Shown: positions 22,402 to 32,475, counted from the first letter of the stretch. The stretch is DNA of 64,000 nt from Kappaphycus alvarezii (GCA_002205965.3 NADL03000683.1:930001-994000), one strand, 5' to 3'. Notes: generated from the letters alone by a model not told the origin. Made by a program: numbers and translations.

Positions 22402-22417
22402 GATTTCGTGCACTGTA

Positions 22418-22869
22418 TATTAAAATAACCAAAAATACCCCCCTTAGTGTCTATTGGACCGTTGTCTTCATATGAGGACTACTTTGAGCACTATTTTCTC
22501 AATACAAAATTTTTTTACCTCAGCGCATTTCTTGTCTCTCCGCATTAGTTCATGAGTGTAGATGGCCGATCAAAACAAACTTTTCAAGATTGTTGACCTC
22601 GGTGAAGGCTAGAGCAGTTTTCCCTCACCAGCTTCCGCTTTTCGCGTTGTGAAAACGGCTTCATTTTGGAAGGAAATACAGTTCGTATTATCGTGGGGGG
22701 TTTCAGAAAGAGGGCGCATGTACAGTAAGAATTACTGTACTGTAACTCAACAAAAAAAAACCATTTTGCAGTAAAAATTTCGGGCTTCCAAGACATTTGC
22801 CTTTCCAAAATGTAACGGAAACTGTCCTCATATGAGGACAAAGTGTGCCTCATATGAGGTGGTGGTAGT
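22418..22869. other. spacer with three near-identical palindromes
   Basis: No credible gene. GTCCTCATATGAGGAC, a perfect 16-base palindrome, lies at 22824-22839. CCTCATATGAGG is at 22848-22859, and a one-mismatch version is at 22464-22479. TACAGTAAGAATTACTGTA near 22729 is another small inverted repeat. These could be protein-binding sites or remnants of a small inverted-repeat element. Confidence 0.45.
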
Positions 22870-22889
22870 GAATTTAAAATATTGAGAAA
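22870..22889 (-). repeat. DIRS-2 core copy 2 (terminal)
   Basis: GAATTTAAAATATTGAGAAA (plus sense) resembles GAAATTAAAACATTGAGAAA at 23927, next to A2. This is the same position pattern as the core of element 1, although the sequence differs. Confidence 0.5.
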
Positions 22890-23656
22890 CACAAACTCTT
22901 TTATCAAAGCAAATAATAGCTAGCAGCAAAAGGGATAACTAAATAAGTACGCATTATAGCAATCAGGGATAACTTATGCAGCTTACTTGCTCCAGTAGTT
23001 GGGACTGATTTGTACCTTTGTGTTGGACGTTTGCTCGAGACAGAACTGGTAATGGCAGGGTTAAAAATGCTTGATCACTCGAATCCTCGGATGCTGCTGT
23101 ACAGCGGCTATGGGCGCGGGGCGCATCTTCCGGGGATAGTACCCCAATGGGGTGTAGTGTGAAATCTTCCGTTTGGTGTCAACCTTACCTTGAGTGGACG
23201 TACGCTGCCAGCAATGGCCGGCCTGGGGAGGCACACGAAGGGGAGAGGATGTTCCAGCGAAAAGGCGGGTGAGGTGCCAGGACCGGGGATAATGAACCGG
23301 GAGTAATGGAATGGTGGAACTGGAAGAGATGATCGGGGTGTCTCCCCAGACGCTGAAATCCTTGTCCGGTTCCATTCGTTTCATCATTCGTACGCTTGGG
23401 TAAACTCTTTTGATTTGTTGTGTTCGCGTCGCAAGATTTGTAAGGAGAGTAGCGCGGTCATACGCCCGTGACCAATATGTGCGTTGGTCCTCTGACCAGA
23501 ACCAAATCAACAATTCCACCGGTTGCTGCGTTTGCTTGAGACTTGAATCATAATATCCATAACAGAAAAATCATAACATAAAATATAACATAAATCAAGA
23601 ACAAAAGACGGCTTGTGATTGGGCCATGAAGGATGAATGGAAGGCAGTAGGCGGGA
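22890..23656 (-). repeat. DIRS-2 terminal segment B2
   Basis: About 770 bases, matching 7981-8754 of DIRS element 1 in inverted orientation at roughly 85-90%. The 152-codon frame at 23061-23519 lies in it and has a shorter counterpart in element 1 (8242-8538). The frame is Pro/Ser/Arg-rich without a domain. Confidence 0.65.
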
Positions 23657-23930
23657 GAACAAGCGACGACTTGAGGGACCAAAAGTTGTGGCTACAGTTT
23701 CCAAGTTTTAGGTTATATAGAACTGTTCGACGGGTTCCGATCGCACATCAAGTCCTTAAGCAACGGTAAGCTGTCAACGGTGCCTTATCTCGAGTGGCTT
23801 GCAGTCCACCGGATGCAAATGCAACCGAGATGTGGACGTGACAGCGTGACTTGCTTCCAGTTGTGGATCATAGCCACGTCGAAGCCCCCTTATCATATTC
23901 ACCCATCATTTTCCAATCATTCCACCGAAA
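23657..23930 (-). repeat. DIRS-2 direct repeat A2
   Basis: Matches 28621-28894 in the same orientation with about 6% differences. Shared landmarks are GAACAAGCGACGACTTGAGG at the left and TCATTCCACC at the right. Confidence 0.8.
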
Positions 23931-23980
23931 TTAAAACATTGAGAAAACCAAAGGACCGTAGGGAGTATTCGAAAGTGAGG

Positions 23981-26010
23981 TTACAACAAGTGACCGAAGA
24001 AAAAGAGCGAATCCTCCGTCTGTAAAACTCTACCATCCAAATAAGATTCTCGGAACGTGCGGCTGGCCGTCCAATCACCCCAACTTAAAATTATGTACTC
24101 TTGAACACCAATGGCGGCACATTCCGAGGCTGCCCCCATGCGCAGAGAGTGCGATGACCATGATACTTGAGGTGGTGGAGCCACTTTGAGTTCTTCTAAG
24201 CATGAACGGAGCCAAACTGTAATTGTTCTGGCACTTGTGGACAGCTTGGTGCCAGGCATGGCCCAGAAGTAGTTGCCGGTTGTGCGGTTTCCTCTGCGAA
24301 TAGCGTCATAGCGTGCCACGAGGTCGATCAAACTTTTCTCGAAATTGGGATTCCGACGATACGAAATGGTTAATAGAGGTTTAAGCTGAAAGGGAAGGTT
24401 GGATAAGGAAGGTGGGGGAATGAAAGGAAGTTCGCCAGCTCTGGCCAGATTTTACTTGGAGGTGCTCAAGTCGCAACTTATATAGAACTATTTCGCCACA
24501 CTCGCACTCAACTCTTACTCTAACTAAACCCTAGCCATCTAAGCGGGACACTCAATACTACCAATCATCACAAGACATGATATAGTAACACTGGCACAAA
24601 TTCATGCCAGCTTACAACTAACAGTGCACAACGGTGCACAACACTACATCACTTCATCATGTGTATGCACTAACTCACCAACTGCACGTAACCAAACTAT
24701 CACTACACGTCCCCAAATTCACAACACAACTCTTACACATGCAACGACATGTATACACGCAACTACTGTAACCGCCACCACTGTACTTGACTCATCACCA
24801 TAGTGCATCAACACCCATCAACCTGTACTGTATGTCCACGTACATACCTGTCCACTCTGTACTGCACAGCCGTACTGTACAGCATAGCCATATGTACTAG
24901 CTACACACGTGTACGCCAGAACAACCCACTAGAGCCACAACACTTGTACGCACCACGTTGCATATGAGCATTTGCAGTAGCCATCAGAAACCCGTTTCAC
25001 GTTGAGTTTGAGATGAGGCGCATATGCGCTTTCCAAACGGCACCCTCCAAAACAGCCCATGCTCCCCTGCACTTTTGGTTTTCAGTGACAGTACAGGGTC
25101 CACAGCCAACAAGGGTGTGAGCCACTCGTTGCTGATTCTTTCGTAACGCGATGGCGATATCGACGTAATTTTGAGACACCGAGATATTGCTGAGGAGTAA
25201 TGACACACCAGCTTCACCCCGTTCGAAGAACGCATAGCTAACCAATACAGTAGTTGCATTTCGGAGAAATATTTTGTCGGTTGTAGCCAGTGCAGCTGTA
25301 AACACTTGACGAGCCACGGAACTGGGTAACGCACGACGTTCGGAGGCCAGTGTTGGATCACTGACCAATTTCCGTTCCCGGTCTGCTTGTTGATATGCCG
25401 AGATAGCAAGCTGGATTAAAGAGGTATAGGTCAAGGTTCAGCCGATGCGTGTGTGTGCGGTAACGACGTTAGAAATGTAGTTACGGACTGACGAAGCGCT
25501 GACCTTATCTTGATTGAATAACCAGCCAAAGTATCGAAGCAAAAATCTTTCTGACCCTCCGAAAGGGTCAATTTTGTCTTCTGAGCAGAATTGCATCCAT
25601 TTCTTCCACAAGATTTCGTTCGAACGCCATGTGTTCGGAGCTCGAGCCTTGTGCATCAACTGTGCAATTGTTGTTCCACCAAACGTATGAACCATCCCAG
25701 CTGCAGCCAACACTGATTGCTGTAACGTGACAGCCAGCGGCAGCGAGGCGGCTTCTTCAGCTAAATTTTCCAAACGGCGAGTTTCCGCGGTGGCGACGGC
25801 ATTTGCGGCGGAGCCCAAACTGAAGGTAGGTAGAAGTCTTCTGCGTCGAAAACCCGCGGTTGTGCCATATGGAGCAAGCGAGTAAACCACTGGTGCGCGG
25901 GCCAGTACGGCGTGACCAGAATCCCCTTGGCCCGTTCGTGGCAGATTTTCTGGACGACGAGTGGAAGCAGCTTGAGCTGGGGATTCCAGAAGTTGATGTC
26001 CGTACTCCAA
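23981..26010 (-). CDS. DIRS-2 tyrosine recombinase region, fossil, interrupted
   Basis: 25438-26010 holds the N-terminal part, including WFNQDKVSASSVRNYISNVVTAH-like sequence. 24997-25434 holds the middle, including FLRNATTVLVSYAFFERGEAG. 23981-24331 holds the C-terminal catalytic part, with the SHSLRMGAASECAAIG box (HxxR) and RTFRESYLDG (candidate nucleophilic Tyr). It is collinear with element 1, but 24370-25113 is foreign. Confidence 0.75.
24370..25113. repeat. ~0.74 kb insertion inside the DIRS-2 recombinase region
   Basis: Element 1 runs continuously from RVAHTLSYRRN onwards. Here the matching sequence breaks after the RVAHTL part (about 25114) and resumes at the YRRNPNF part (about 24369). 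The plus strand of the insert is G-poor and A/C-rich from about 24510 to 24980. A CTTATATAGAAC stretch near 24478 could be a TATA box. A TG start (TGGTTAATAG) and CA-containing end suggest a solo LTR, but no partner is present in the window. Confidence 0.5.
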
Positions 26011-26066
26011 TCTTGACTGAGTGCGTTGATCCAGAGGGATCCAGGCGATGCGAATTCTCTGTTAAA

Positions 26067-27705
26067 TCAGCTGCATACCTTGTTGGTGCTGTCGGCAAAG
26101 CGGTCGATGGTTGGCGGGAATGAATCGAGAAGGGGTTGAATTGCCTTCGTGTTGATTCTCCAATCGTCGAGCGTGTGGAGCCGAGATAGCCTGTCTGCGA
26201 ACTGATTCACGGCGGAGGGGAGATAATGAGACTCGATTGAGATTCCAAGTCGGTCCAGCAAGCGGTGTAACACTCGGAGCTTATGCATGAGAGGTCTGGA
26301 CTTGGTGGTCATGGCATTCAAGATTGACACGACCGCTTGATTGTCCTCCCAGATTTTGAGATGTGTCCCTGAGCGTATCATTGTTGCGAAGGACCGAATG
26401 TTGTCCGTGACCGCGTCATTCCAGGAACGTGATTGGCTTCACACGCAGTGCCGGGTCCCATAACCCCGTCCTTCCCAAGTCCCTTGAACCCCTGGTCGAA
26501 GATCCGACCCCAGTGTACCCCCCTGACCGATCGATGTGGACGCGTCGGAGTGGAGAGCCATGGTAGGGAATGGAGTAGACATTAGCCATTCGGGTGGGTG
26601 TCTGGCGAGATCCCGCCAGAACTTGGGGTCCCTCATTCCAGCGTGGAGCAGTCGAACCCGTTTCCCTGACTTCGTTGATCGATTCTGCATGGAGTCGTAC
26701 AGTGACCGGGTGTAGAACTGGGCGAGAGGCATAGCGAGCGAGCATGAGATCGCTACTCCGGTGAAGTGGCGTAGTAGCTGGACGTCTACTAGACGTTTGT
26801 TCCGGCGGCCCTGGCGCAACAGTTGCTGCGCAATACTGCGCAGTTTGTCCATACGTCGAGCCGTAATTCCAAAAACCAATCGAGAGGTATCGATAACGAA
26901 TCACAGGTGCTCGATGCTGCGAGTTCCTGTCCAATTTCCCTTGTCTTCTTTCCGCAACAACCTACAGGCGTGTAGTAACTGGTCGATTTGTTGCTTGGCC
27001 TTCCGTAGTCGGGAACGACTCCTTACAGCGATGAAGAAGGCGTCCATGTAAGGTTGGATGCTTAGACGGAGACGTTGGCGTATGTAACGAACCATAGGGC
27101 GCATAAACTTGACGAAGTAGGCGGGTGAAAGCTCCCAACCGAAAGGGAGGGCAACACATCGGAAATATCGATTGTCGACCTTGAATAGGAACCAGTTACG
27201 TATCTTTGGGTGGAGGCGGAAATGATAATATCCCTTGGCGATGTCGAAAGAAAAAAAGAAATCCGCTTGTTTGAGCTCCAAAGGGAACCCTTCGAGAGTT
27301 TCCATTTTCACCGGCATGTCCCGAAACAGCGTTGATTGTCGAGAAAGGTTGACAACCATCCGCTTTTTGTCTACTGAGAAGGCTACAAAGGCGTTGGATA
27401 TTGGGTAACTCTCGCGATGTAGCCTTCGTGCGGTTTCTGGTGAAATTTCTTCGTAAGTTCTCCGATGTAGAGCGTCGTTAATGGCTGAATCGAAGAAGTC
27501 TCTGTCTTCCGGGGAAAAGGAAATTGAGGGAGAGATAATTGAGTATGGTGAAGAGATGTTTTGATGAGAGCCTCGTAACCCCGTAGCGGAGAGCGCGGAG
27601 GAGGAATTCGGAGGCGTGAAGGGTGTTGAACCAAAAGGGAGCGGCACATTTGGTATTTTGCCAAAGGATGTGCGACATACCAAAAGAAAAAGGTCGCGAC
27701 AGCAA
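26067..27705 (-). CDS. DIRS-2 reverse transcriptase / RNase H region, fossil
   Basis: 26901-27683 has the RT core with FSFDIAKGYYHFRLHP, ALPFGWELSPAYFVKFMRP and IQPYMD at the catalytic box region. 26439-26879 and 26067-26381 carry the thumb and RNase H-like parts (ALHSDASTSIGQGG, HLKIWEDNQAVVSILNAM). Upstream, MSHILWQNTKCAAPFW is the RT N-terminal extension. It is collinear with element 1 and broken in places. Confidence 0.75.
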
Positions 27706-28546
27706 CCGTTTTACTTGTGAGCGGGCTTCTGCTCATAACTTCCTTGTCCGCGGGCCTTTCTGCGTCCTCCCCAAGCAGCTTGCTGCTTATTGAACTCCTT
27801 GGCGTAGGCCTGAGAGCGGAGCTCAGCGAACTTCTGCTTGGTTGAACGATACAGTTCCGAATAGTAGGGGTAGTCGTCTTCGCGGAGATATTTCTGTAAA
27901 CGAATAGCCTCCGTCTTTCCTGATTCGAGAGCGTCCGCGAAGAAGTCCACACGTTCCAGTACACGGTCGTAAGATGCTTGAAGGAAGTGGTTGAGCACTG
28001 CAAGGGCCTCGGTGGCGGCGTCAATGTCTTTGGCGGCGAGGGCTTCTGTGACTTTGTGCGCGGTGGCGAGGGCGTTTTAACAGTTGTCACCGATGTTCCA
28101 TAGGACTTCTGCTTCCCAATTGTCCCGGAGATCTGCGGACTTGATTCTTCCGAACAGCCCTTCTGGTTCCGGAATGAACCTCTTGGCGGGGAACGGCGCG
28201 GTAGTTGCCGGTTTCCCAAACTTGTTGAGCTTACCCGTAGCGGCGTAAGCTCGTCGTGCTGCGAAGGTGTCAGCGACGTGTTCAGCTGAAGGGTTTGGTA
28301 GCGAAAACTGTAGACTTCCCAACTGAAAGGCTTCTGCGGCAGACAGGGATTTTTCTGCAGGCGGGTCCGACGGAGCCTCGGCGGCACCTGCAGTTGCAGC
28401 TGGCGTAGAAGCGGCTGCGTTTCCTGAGTTCGCTCTGAGAAGGTTGACGATTTCGGAGAGCTGGCCTTCAATGCCGGCAACCTTGTTCTCGAGGGTGACG
28501 ATGTGAGATTGAGAGGATGGTGCAGAGGAGGAGGTGGAGAAGTCAT
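27383..28546 (-). CDS. long ORF overlapping the DIRS-2 gag, status open
   Basis: 387 codons open in the frame shifted relative to gag, starting at an ATG seven bases inside the gag ORF (ATGNNTAATGA). Element 1 has the same overlapping start at 3807 (MSPPTPILHHP versus MTSPPPPLHHP here), and that frame is also largely open over about 1 kb. The product would be Ser/Pro/Thr/Arg-rich with no domain. DIRS-type elements often use overlapping ORFs, but a GC- and codon-driven chance opening is also possible. Confidence 0.3.
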   Translation of the reverse strand: MTSPPPPLHHPLNLTSSPSRTRLPALKASSPKSSTFSERTQETQPLLRQLQLQVPPRLRRTRLQKNPCLPQKPFSWEVYSFRYQTLQLNTSLTPSQHDELTPLRVSSTSLGNRQLPRRSPPRGSFRNQKGCSEESSPQISGTIGKQKSYGTSVTTVKTPSPPRTKSQKPSPPKTLTPPPRPLQCSTTSFKHLTTVYWNVWTSSRTLSNQERRRLFVYRNISAKTTTPTIRNCIVQPSRSSLSSALRPTPRSSISSKLLGEDAERPADKEVMSRSPLTSKTVAVATFFFWYVAHPLAKYQMCRSLLVQHPSRLRIPPPRSPLRGYEALIKTSLHHTQLSLPQFPFPRKTETSSIQPLTTLYIGELTKKFHQKPHEGYIARVTQYPTPL

Positions 28547-28553
28547 TAGTCAT
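27711..28553 (-). CDS. DIRS-2 gag-like region
   Basis: 28077-28553 begins MTNDFSTSSSAPSSQSH, then a coiled-coil-like TLENKVAGIEGQLSEIVNLL, an Ala/Pro linker and FIPEPEGLFGRIKSADL. 27711-27998 continues with RVLERVDFFADALESGKTEAI and KYLREDDYPYYSELYRSTKQ, ending in a basic Gly/Lys/Arg tail that could bind nucleic acid. Equivalent blocks are in element 1. A second frame overlaps it (next entry). Confidence 0.65.
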
Positions 28554-28620
28554 GGTGTTGTTGACGTGTTTGTGAATGTCGACCTAGACGAGGATTCGCC
28601 CGGAGCTGGTTCAAAGGTTG

Positions 28621-28894
28621 GAACAAGCGACGACTTGAGGGACCAAAAGTTGTGGCTACGGTTTCCAAGTTGTAGGTTACATAGAACTGTTCGACGGGTT
28701 CCGATCGCACATCAAGTCCTTGAGTAACGGTAAGCTGCCAACGTGGCCTTATCTCGAGTGGCTTACAGTCCAGCGGATGCAAATGCAACCGAGATGTGGG
28801 CGTGGCAGCGTGACTTGCTTCCAGTTGTGGATCATAGCCACGTCGAAGCCCCCTTATCATATTCACCCATCATTTCCCAATCATTCCACCAAAT
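28621..28894 (-). repeat. DIRS-2 direct repeat A1
   Basis: Upstream copy of the A repeat (see 23657-23930). The gag ATG lies about 68 bases inside its lower-coordinate edge, as in element 1. Confidence 0.8.
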
Positions 28895-28945
28895 CTTTAT
28901 GGGTTGTACAATGTTGCACAGAAGCGTGCGCATGGTATTCATAAA

Positions 28946-29599
28946 TCATATGAGGACAGAGCTTGGACGGATAGACACTAGCAGCTGTGTACCAGTGGAC
29001 GAACGATAGGACACGTGTACACAGGGAATGAAACACTCAGTATGAACGTGTTTCCCACGCCTTTCAGCCGTAAAGTTGCGAAGGTCTTGGAGAGCCTTGA
29101 GACGACATTTTCTAATCTGTCCATAGATGTCGATGGCGAGGAGGATGAGTTCTAAGCCTTCTTGGTCGCAAGTGCCAAAATAGTATGCTACTTTCTTCTT
29201 CTCGGCACGGTCAAGAGTAGACGCACCATCGTCAGCTAAGTTGCAGTATAGGGCAGAGTGGGGGCTAACAATGGTGACATCCAAGGCCCAAGGTGATGGG
29301 GCGAGTCCTAGGCCGCCAAATCGGAACCGTAGGGACGCCTGAAGCAACTGATTGTCGTCGACTTTGCGACAAGTCTGTTCGAAAGTCCTTCGTATCCCCT
29401 TGTCAAAAGATTTGGCAAGAGGGGCAGTAATTCGCGGTGGGGCAGTTCGAAACAAGTACATCATAGGAAGACGATGCGCATTAGCGAAGGATGTGGAACG
29501 AATTTGCGGATCGTTGAGGAGGGTGAGGGAGGACCACAAGGCTTCGGCTTTCACAAGAGCTTGCCGTGCGAGGGTGATGGAGGCAGATGTGGTGCCCAC
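28946..29599 (-). pseudogene. LINE post-RT (thumb/connector) region
   Basis: 217 codons. The block LPMMYLFRTAPPRI...FDKGIRRTFEQ...LLQASLRFRFGGLGLAPSP is shared with the 54.8 kb LINE piece (YLLRVVPPHS...FHAAVEDTLRALM...). This connector joins RT to the endonuclease in R2-like LINEs. The end at 28946 is a stop within sequence that no longer resembles the family. Confidence 0.65.
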
Positions 29600-29738
29600 C
29601 GGGCTTCCTAGGACTGTAGTGGCATCCGAGGTGATGAAGTCACATAGAAAGCCAGGGAAGGAGGCGTCGGGGTGAAGAGAGGGCCACCATAATGATGTCT
29701 TCTTAAGGTTGAAGTTACCGTGAAATCCGTGTTGCGGG

Positions 29739-31079
29739 TCAGGCTGCTGGGGTAGAGCAGAATTTGCTTAGCAACGGGGCCGACGCAACGATGTTTCCGT
29801 CATCTGCATACCACGTGTGAAGAGAGAGAGAGGGGAAGTGGTGTGCAATAGCTTCCACTAGGCAATGGAGGGCAAGAGCGAAGAGCAGCATTCCTAGTGA
29901 TTTTCCCGGTGGGTGCCAGCCTACTCTACAGGAGAAGTCGACCAACAAAGAGCCTTGAGGGCTCGCCGCACAAGTAGTGGATCCATCGTGCGGCTTGAGG
30001 GATGCGGGCAGCTACTTGGTCCAGAATCTTGGTACGCTCAATCGAAATAAAGGCATTCTGGGCGACTACTTGTATGGGGATATTCTGGGTCTGTGTAGAG
30101 CTGAGCTGCTGTATGGTGGCTTGCTTGGCATGAACAATTGCCACGGTAGCGTCTGGGACACCGAAGCCAAGCTGTAGAGGTTGTAAGTAGGAGGCAAGGG
30201 CTGTGTCATTACGGATGCATTTCATAATGAAGCGTCCTGCTAGACGGCGAATTGTGAGGCCAGTTGCAATTGGCCTGAGGCTTCGGCAGGATGCATGCTT
30301 GAGGAGACCAATGAGGGTGGCGCTGGCGATGTAGTCCCTCAGCTCGGGTGGGGCGTTTCCGTCGAGGAGGCAGTTAATAAAATCTGTGAACTATTTGAGT
30401 GCCGATGTGAGGGTTCCGCGCCACCTGGGAGGAAGGAAAGGACCTTCAGAATGGATGCATGAAGACCATCAGGGCCGAGGCTGCTGTGGTGCGGGAGACG
30501 CCGGAGCTCACGACGCACTTCTGCTTCGGTGAATTTGTACGTGCAGGGAAGAGCACCACGGGTACATGGTGTTACAGGAGCAACAGGGTCAGAGTGAAGG
30601 GTGCGAAGTTTGGCGGCGTTGGCGGGAGTTGGCGGAACAGGTGGGGCATGAGATGTGAGAGCTTGGCCGGCTTTCTTCGGGGAAACTTGGAGGAAACTGC
30701 GCCTGCATCGTTCCGACGGGGTGGGCGGGGGGGGGACCGTGCGGGGAGCTAGTGCGCCGAAGGCATCCGTGGCCTCATCGAGGATGCGGGACCTTTGTCC
30801 AGGTCGGGCGAGAGAGATGCGACGCTTGAGCGAGGCGACAAAGCTCGGCCGGTGGCGGTTCCGAGGCTCCCGCATGCCGTTTTTGCGAAGGACGAGTTTC
30901 CCTAGCGCAAGCATTTGGTTGAGACTGTCCATCCTTCGCTGGGTGGATCGGTATTCAACGTATCGCCGGTAGATGTCGGCGACAAGGGAATGCAAAGGTG
31001 CTCGGAGGGAGTTTGGAATGTAAGGGAGGGTAGGGACAGGAAGTGAAAAGACATGAGCGGGAGTAGGGCATCGTTGCAA
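29739..31079 (-). pseudogene. LINE reverse transcriptase, frameshifted
   Basis: Three frames: 30339-31079 (linker and finger motif with GPDGLHASI), 29926-30225 (palm start, FGVPDATVAIVHA and QNAFISIERTKILDQV, where the usual D-x-x-NAFN Asp is not visible), and 29739-29948 (LGMLLFALALHCLVEAIA, then WYADDGNIV with both catalytic Asp residues). The QQGDPLGM motif is split by a frameshift near 29930. RT primes on nicked target DNA in this family. Confidence 0.7.
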
Positions 31080-32299
31080 GGGGTTCCTGGGCGTATAACT
31101 CCTTTAATTAGAGGGGAGGGATCGGCGATGGCCCGTCCTTAGGGGAGCGGGGGCCGGCGGGACGCAGGCGCTTGTAAGGAGATGCAGCCGGCGTTGAGGG
31201 GGGGAGTGGGGCGGAAGAAATAGGGGCAGGGTCAGAATTGATTGGATCAAGAGGGGGAAGGGGCTCAGGGGGGCGAGCCCCAGGGAAGCGGGAGAGGATG
31301 TCCGAGATGGAGGTGCGCAGTACGTCGATGACGTACTGCTTAGGCAACCAAGCGCAGGAGGGGTGCATGAGGCGAGAAAGCTCTCTGTTGAGGGTCGGGA
31401 GGAGAGAGGAGGCGTCATCGACCGTTTTGCAATGGTCAACGACCGGGGAGGGAGAGGGGACGGTGATGGAGGGTAGAAGCGACGGGCAGTGTTAGCGGAA
31501 GGCATCGTGGGCGGTTGCTGTGTGGCGGAGGGTGTCGCTGGCAGCGCATACGAAAGCAGTGTGAGGGTCAGCGGTGGGGACGACGGTAACGGGGCCCGGG
31601 AACCCTCCGGCGGTGAGAGCTTCCCGGAGGAAGAGGGTATTGCGAAGGGGACGCTTGTCTCGAGGGGTCGTCACCTGGACGAACTGTTTGGGACCATGGA
31701 TAACGAGACGGGAGCCAATGCGGGTAATGCTCCGTTGGAGGTTTGGGTGAGGTGGGGCGACATTTGGTTGCGGAGGGGTGGTAGGGCGACCAAGGATGGG
31801 AAGGCGGGTTGGCGGCCGGGAGGCTTGGCGGCCAGCGTTGAGGTAGGTGGTGTGGGACGGTTGGGGCGGCGGGGAGGGGTCGGTGACACCATTGTCGGCG
31901 GCAACCAGAGAGAGAAAGCGGACGAAGTTTTTAGCCGCTTTTGTGCTTTTGTGCTGCGCAAACAGCCAAAAGCGGTGGCCAGGGCTGGTTCTTCCCTATG
32001 AAGATCGAAGAGCACGGAAGGAGCATCCATTGCCCCTGGTCAGTAATCGGAGCAAGAATGCGGATCATGTCCGCGACGAGGTCCAAAGAGGCATGAGCCG
32101 CGTCGCGCATGGATTTCTGGGAGTTTACAGGAGCGAGCAGGCCACCGGGGCCTGCCGCTGCGGGGGCAGCGGTAGGGATGGAAGGGAAGGGACAAGAAAG
32201 ATGTTGATAGAGAGATTTGCGAACTGGAAGGTGAAAGCGAAAGGAAGGTGAGGGTAAATGCGGTTGGCGTACGGCAAGTGGTCCAAAGGTAGAACGTCC

Positions 32300-32374
32300 T
32301 ATCAATTTTGACTTTGCTGTGAGCTTTTCTGTACATGTACCCTCCAAAAAATAAAGCACCCCAAGTTTCCCCCA
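32300..32374 (-). repeat. upstream part of the LINE with motif copy
   Basis: Minus sense reads GGGGGAAACTTGGGGTGC, then TTTATTTTTTGGAGGGTAC, a copy of the dispersed ~35-base motif. The frame 31931-32395 translates it as WGKLGVLYFLEGT, very close to GGKIEVLSYLEGT at 33.99 kb. Confidence 0.4.
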
Positions 32375-32475
32375 TTGCTTCGACCATCGGTACACATATT
32401 TAATATGACATTCACCAGACAGATTTACAACTCCAAATGGGTTCCAGCCAATCCATACATCTCAATGAAGAAACC
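32375..32475 (+). repeat. dispersed repeat, partner at 36837-36929
   Basis: About 87% similar to 36837-36929. Shared words are GCTTCGAC, ATCGGTACA, CAAATGGGTTCCAGCCA and CATACATCTCAATGAAGAAA. One copy lies upstream of the minus-strand LINE, the other downstream of a plus-strand LINE tail. Confidence 0.6.

Larger units (their letters stand above)
15332..22417 (-). mobile_element. Tc1/mariner-like transposon 2, split by a copia element
   Basis: The outer ends are the exact 16-base inverted repeat TACAGTGCACGAAATC at 15332-15347 and its complement at 22402-22417, each beginning with TA. The inverted repeat continues inwards on the left (15356-15470). On the right it continues on the far side of the copia insertion (about 16750-16865). 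Both arms carry GC(G/A)AAAATAGCACT and a TGAGTCCGATAAT block. Removing 16866-22401 leaves an ordinary element of about 1.55 kb with a transposase pseudogene on the minus strand. Confidence 0.75.
22870..28895 (-). mobile_element. DIRS/PAT-type YR retrotransposon 2, fossil
   Basis: Minus-strand relative of DIRS element 1 with the same order: A1 (28621-28894), gag-like, RT/RNase H, tyrosine recombinase, short core (23927-23947), A2 (23657-23930), B2 (22890-23656), core (22870-22889). The A repeats differ from those of element 1, while the B2 segment and proteins are similar, so it is a separate subfamily. It has about six breaks plus one insertion of ~0.74 kb in the recombinase region. The right end abuts a LINE that lacks its 3' part, so the DIRS element may have landed in that LINE. 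Confidence 0.8.
28946..32300 (-). mobile_element. LINE, R2-like family, the most complete copy
   Basis: A non-LTR retrotransposon of about 3.4 kb on the minus strand. The N-terminal part (31104-32030) is Pro-rich, with VIHGPKQFVQVTTPRDKRPLRN-like and PSCAWLPKQYVIDVLRTSI segments. The RT runs from about 30500 (SLGPDGLHASILKVL) through RPIATGLTIRRLAGRFIMK (about 30250) to TWYADDGNIV (YADD at 29799-29810). The post-RT region (28946-29599) contains AHRLPMMYLFRTAPP and FGGLGLAPS. Several frameshifts separate these frames. The zinc-finger/endonuclease tail seen at 36.1-36.7 kb is missing where DIRS element 2 begins. Confidence 0.75.

Noticed and set aside
22418-22869. Second Tc1-like element in this gap
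   Set aside because: The terminal repeat at 22402-22417 belongs to the interrupted element 2; no transposase sequence or second inverted end was found in the gap.
30459-30972. Plus-strand frames of 97 and 105 codons
   Set aside because: They are complements of the LINE reverse transcriptase frame at 30339-31079, which has real RT motifs.
31489-32001. 170-codon plus-strand ORF rich in Gly/Glu/Arg
   Set aside because: It is antisense to the Pro-rich N-terminal part of the minus-strand LINE; GC-rich sequence makes both strands open.
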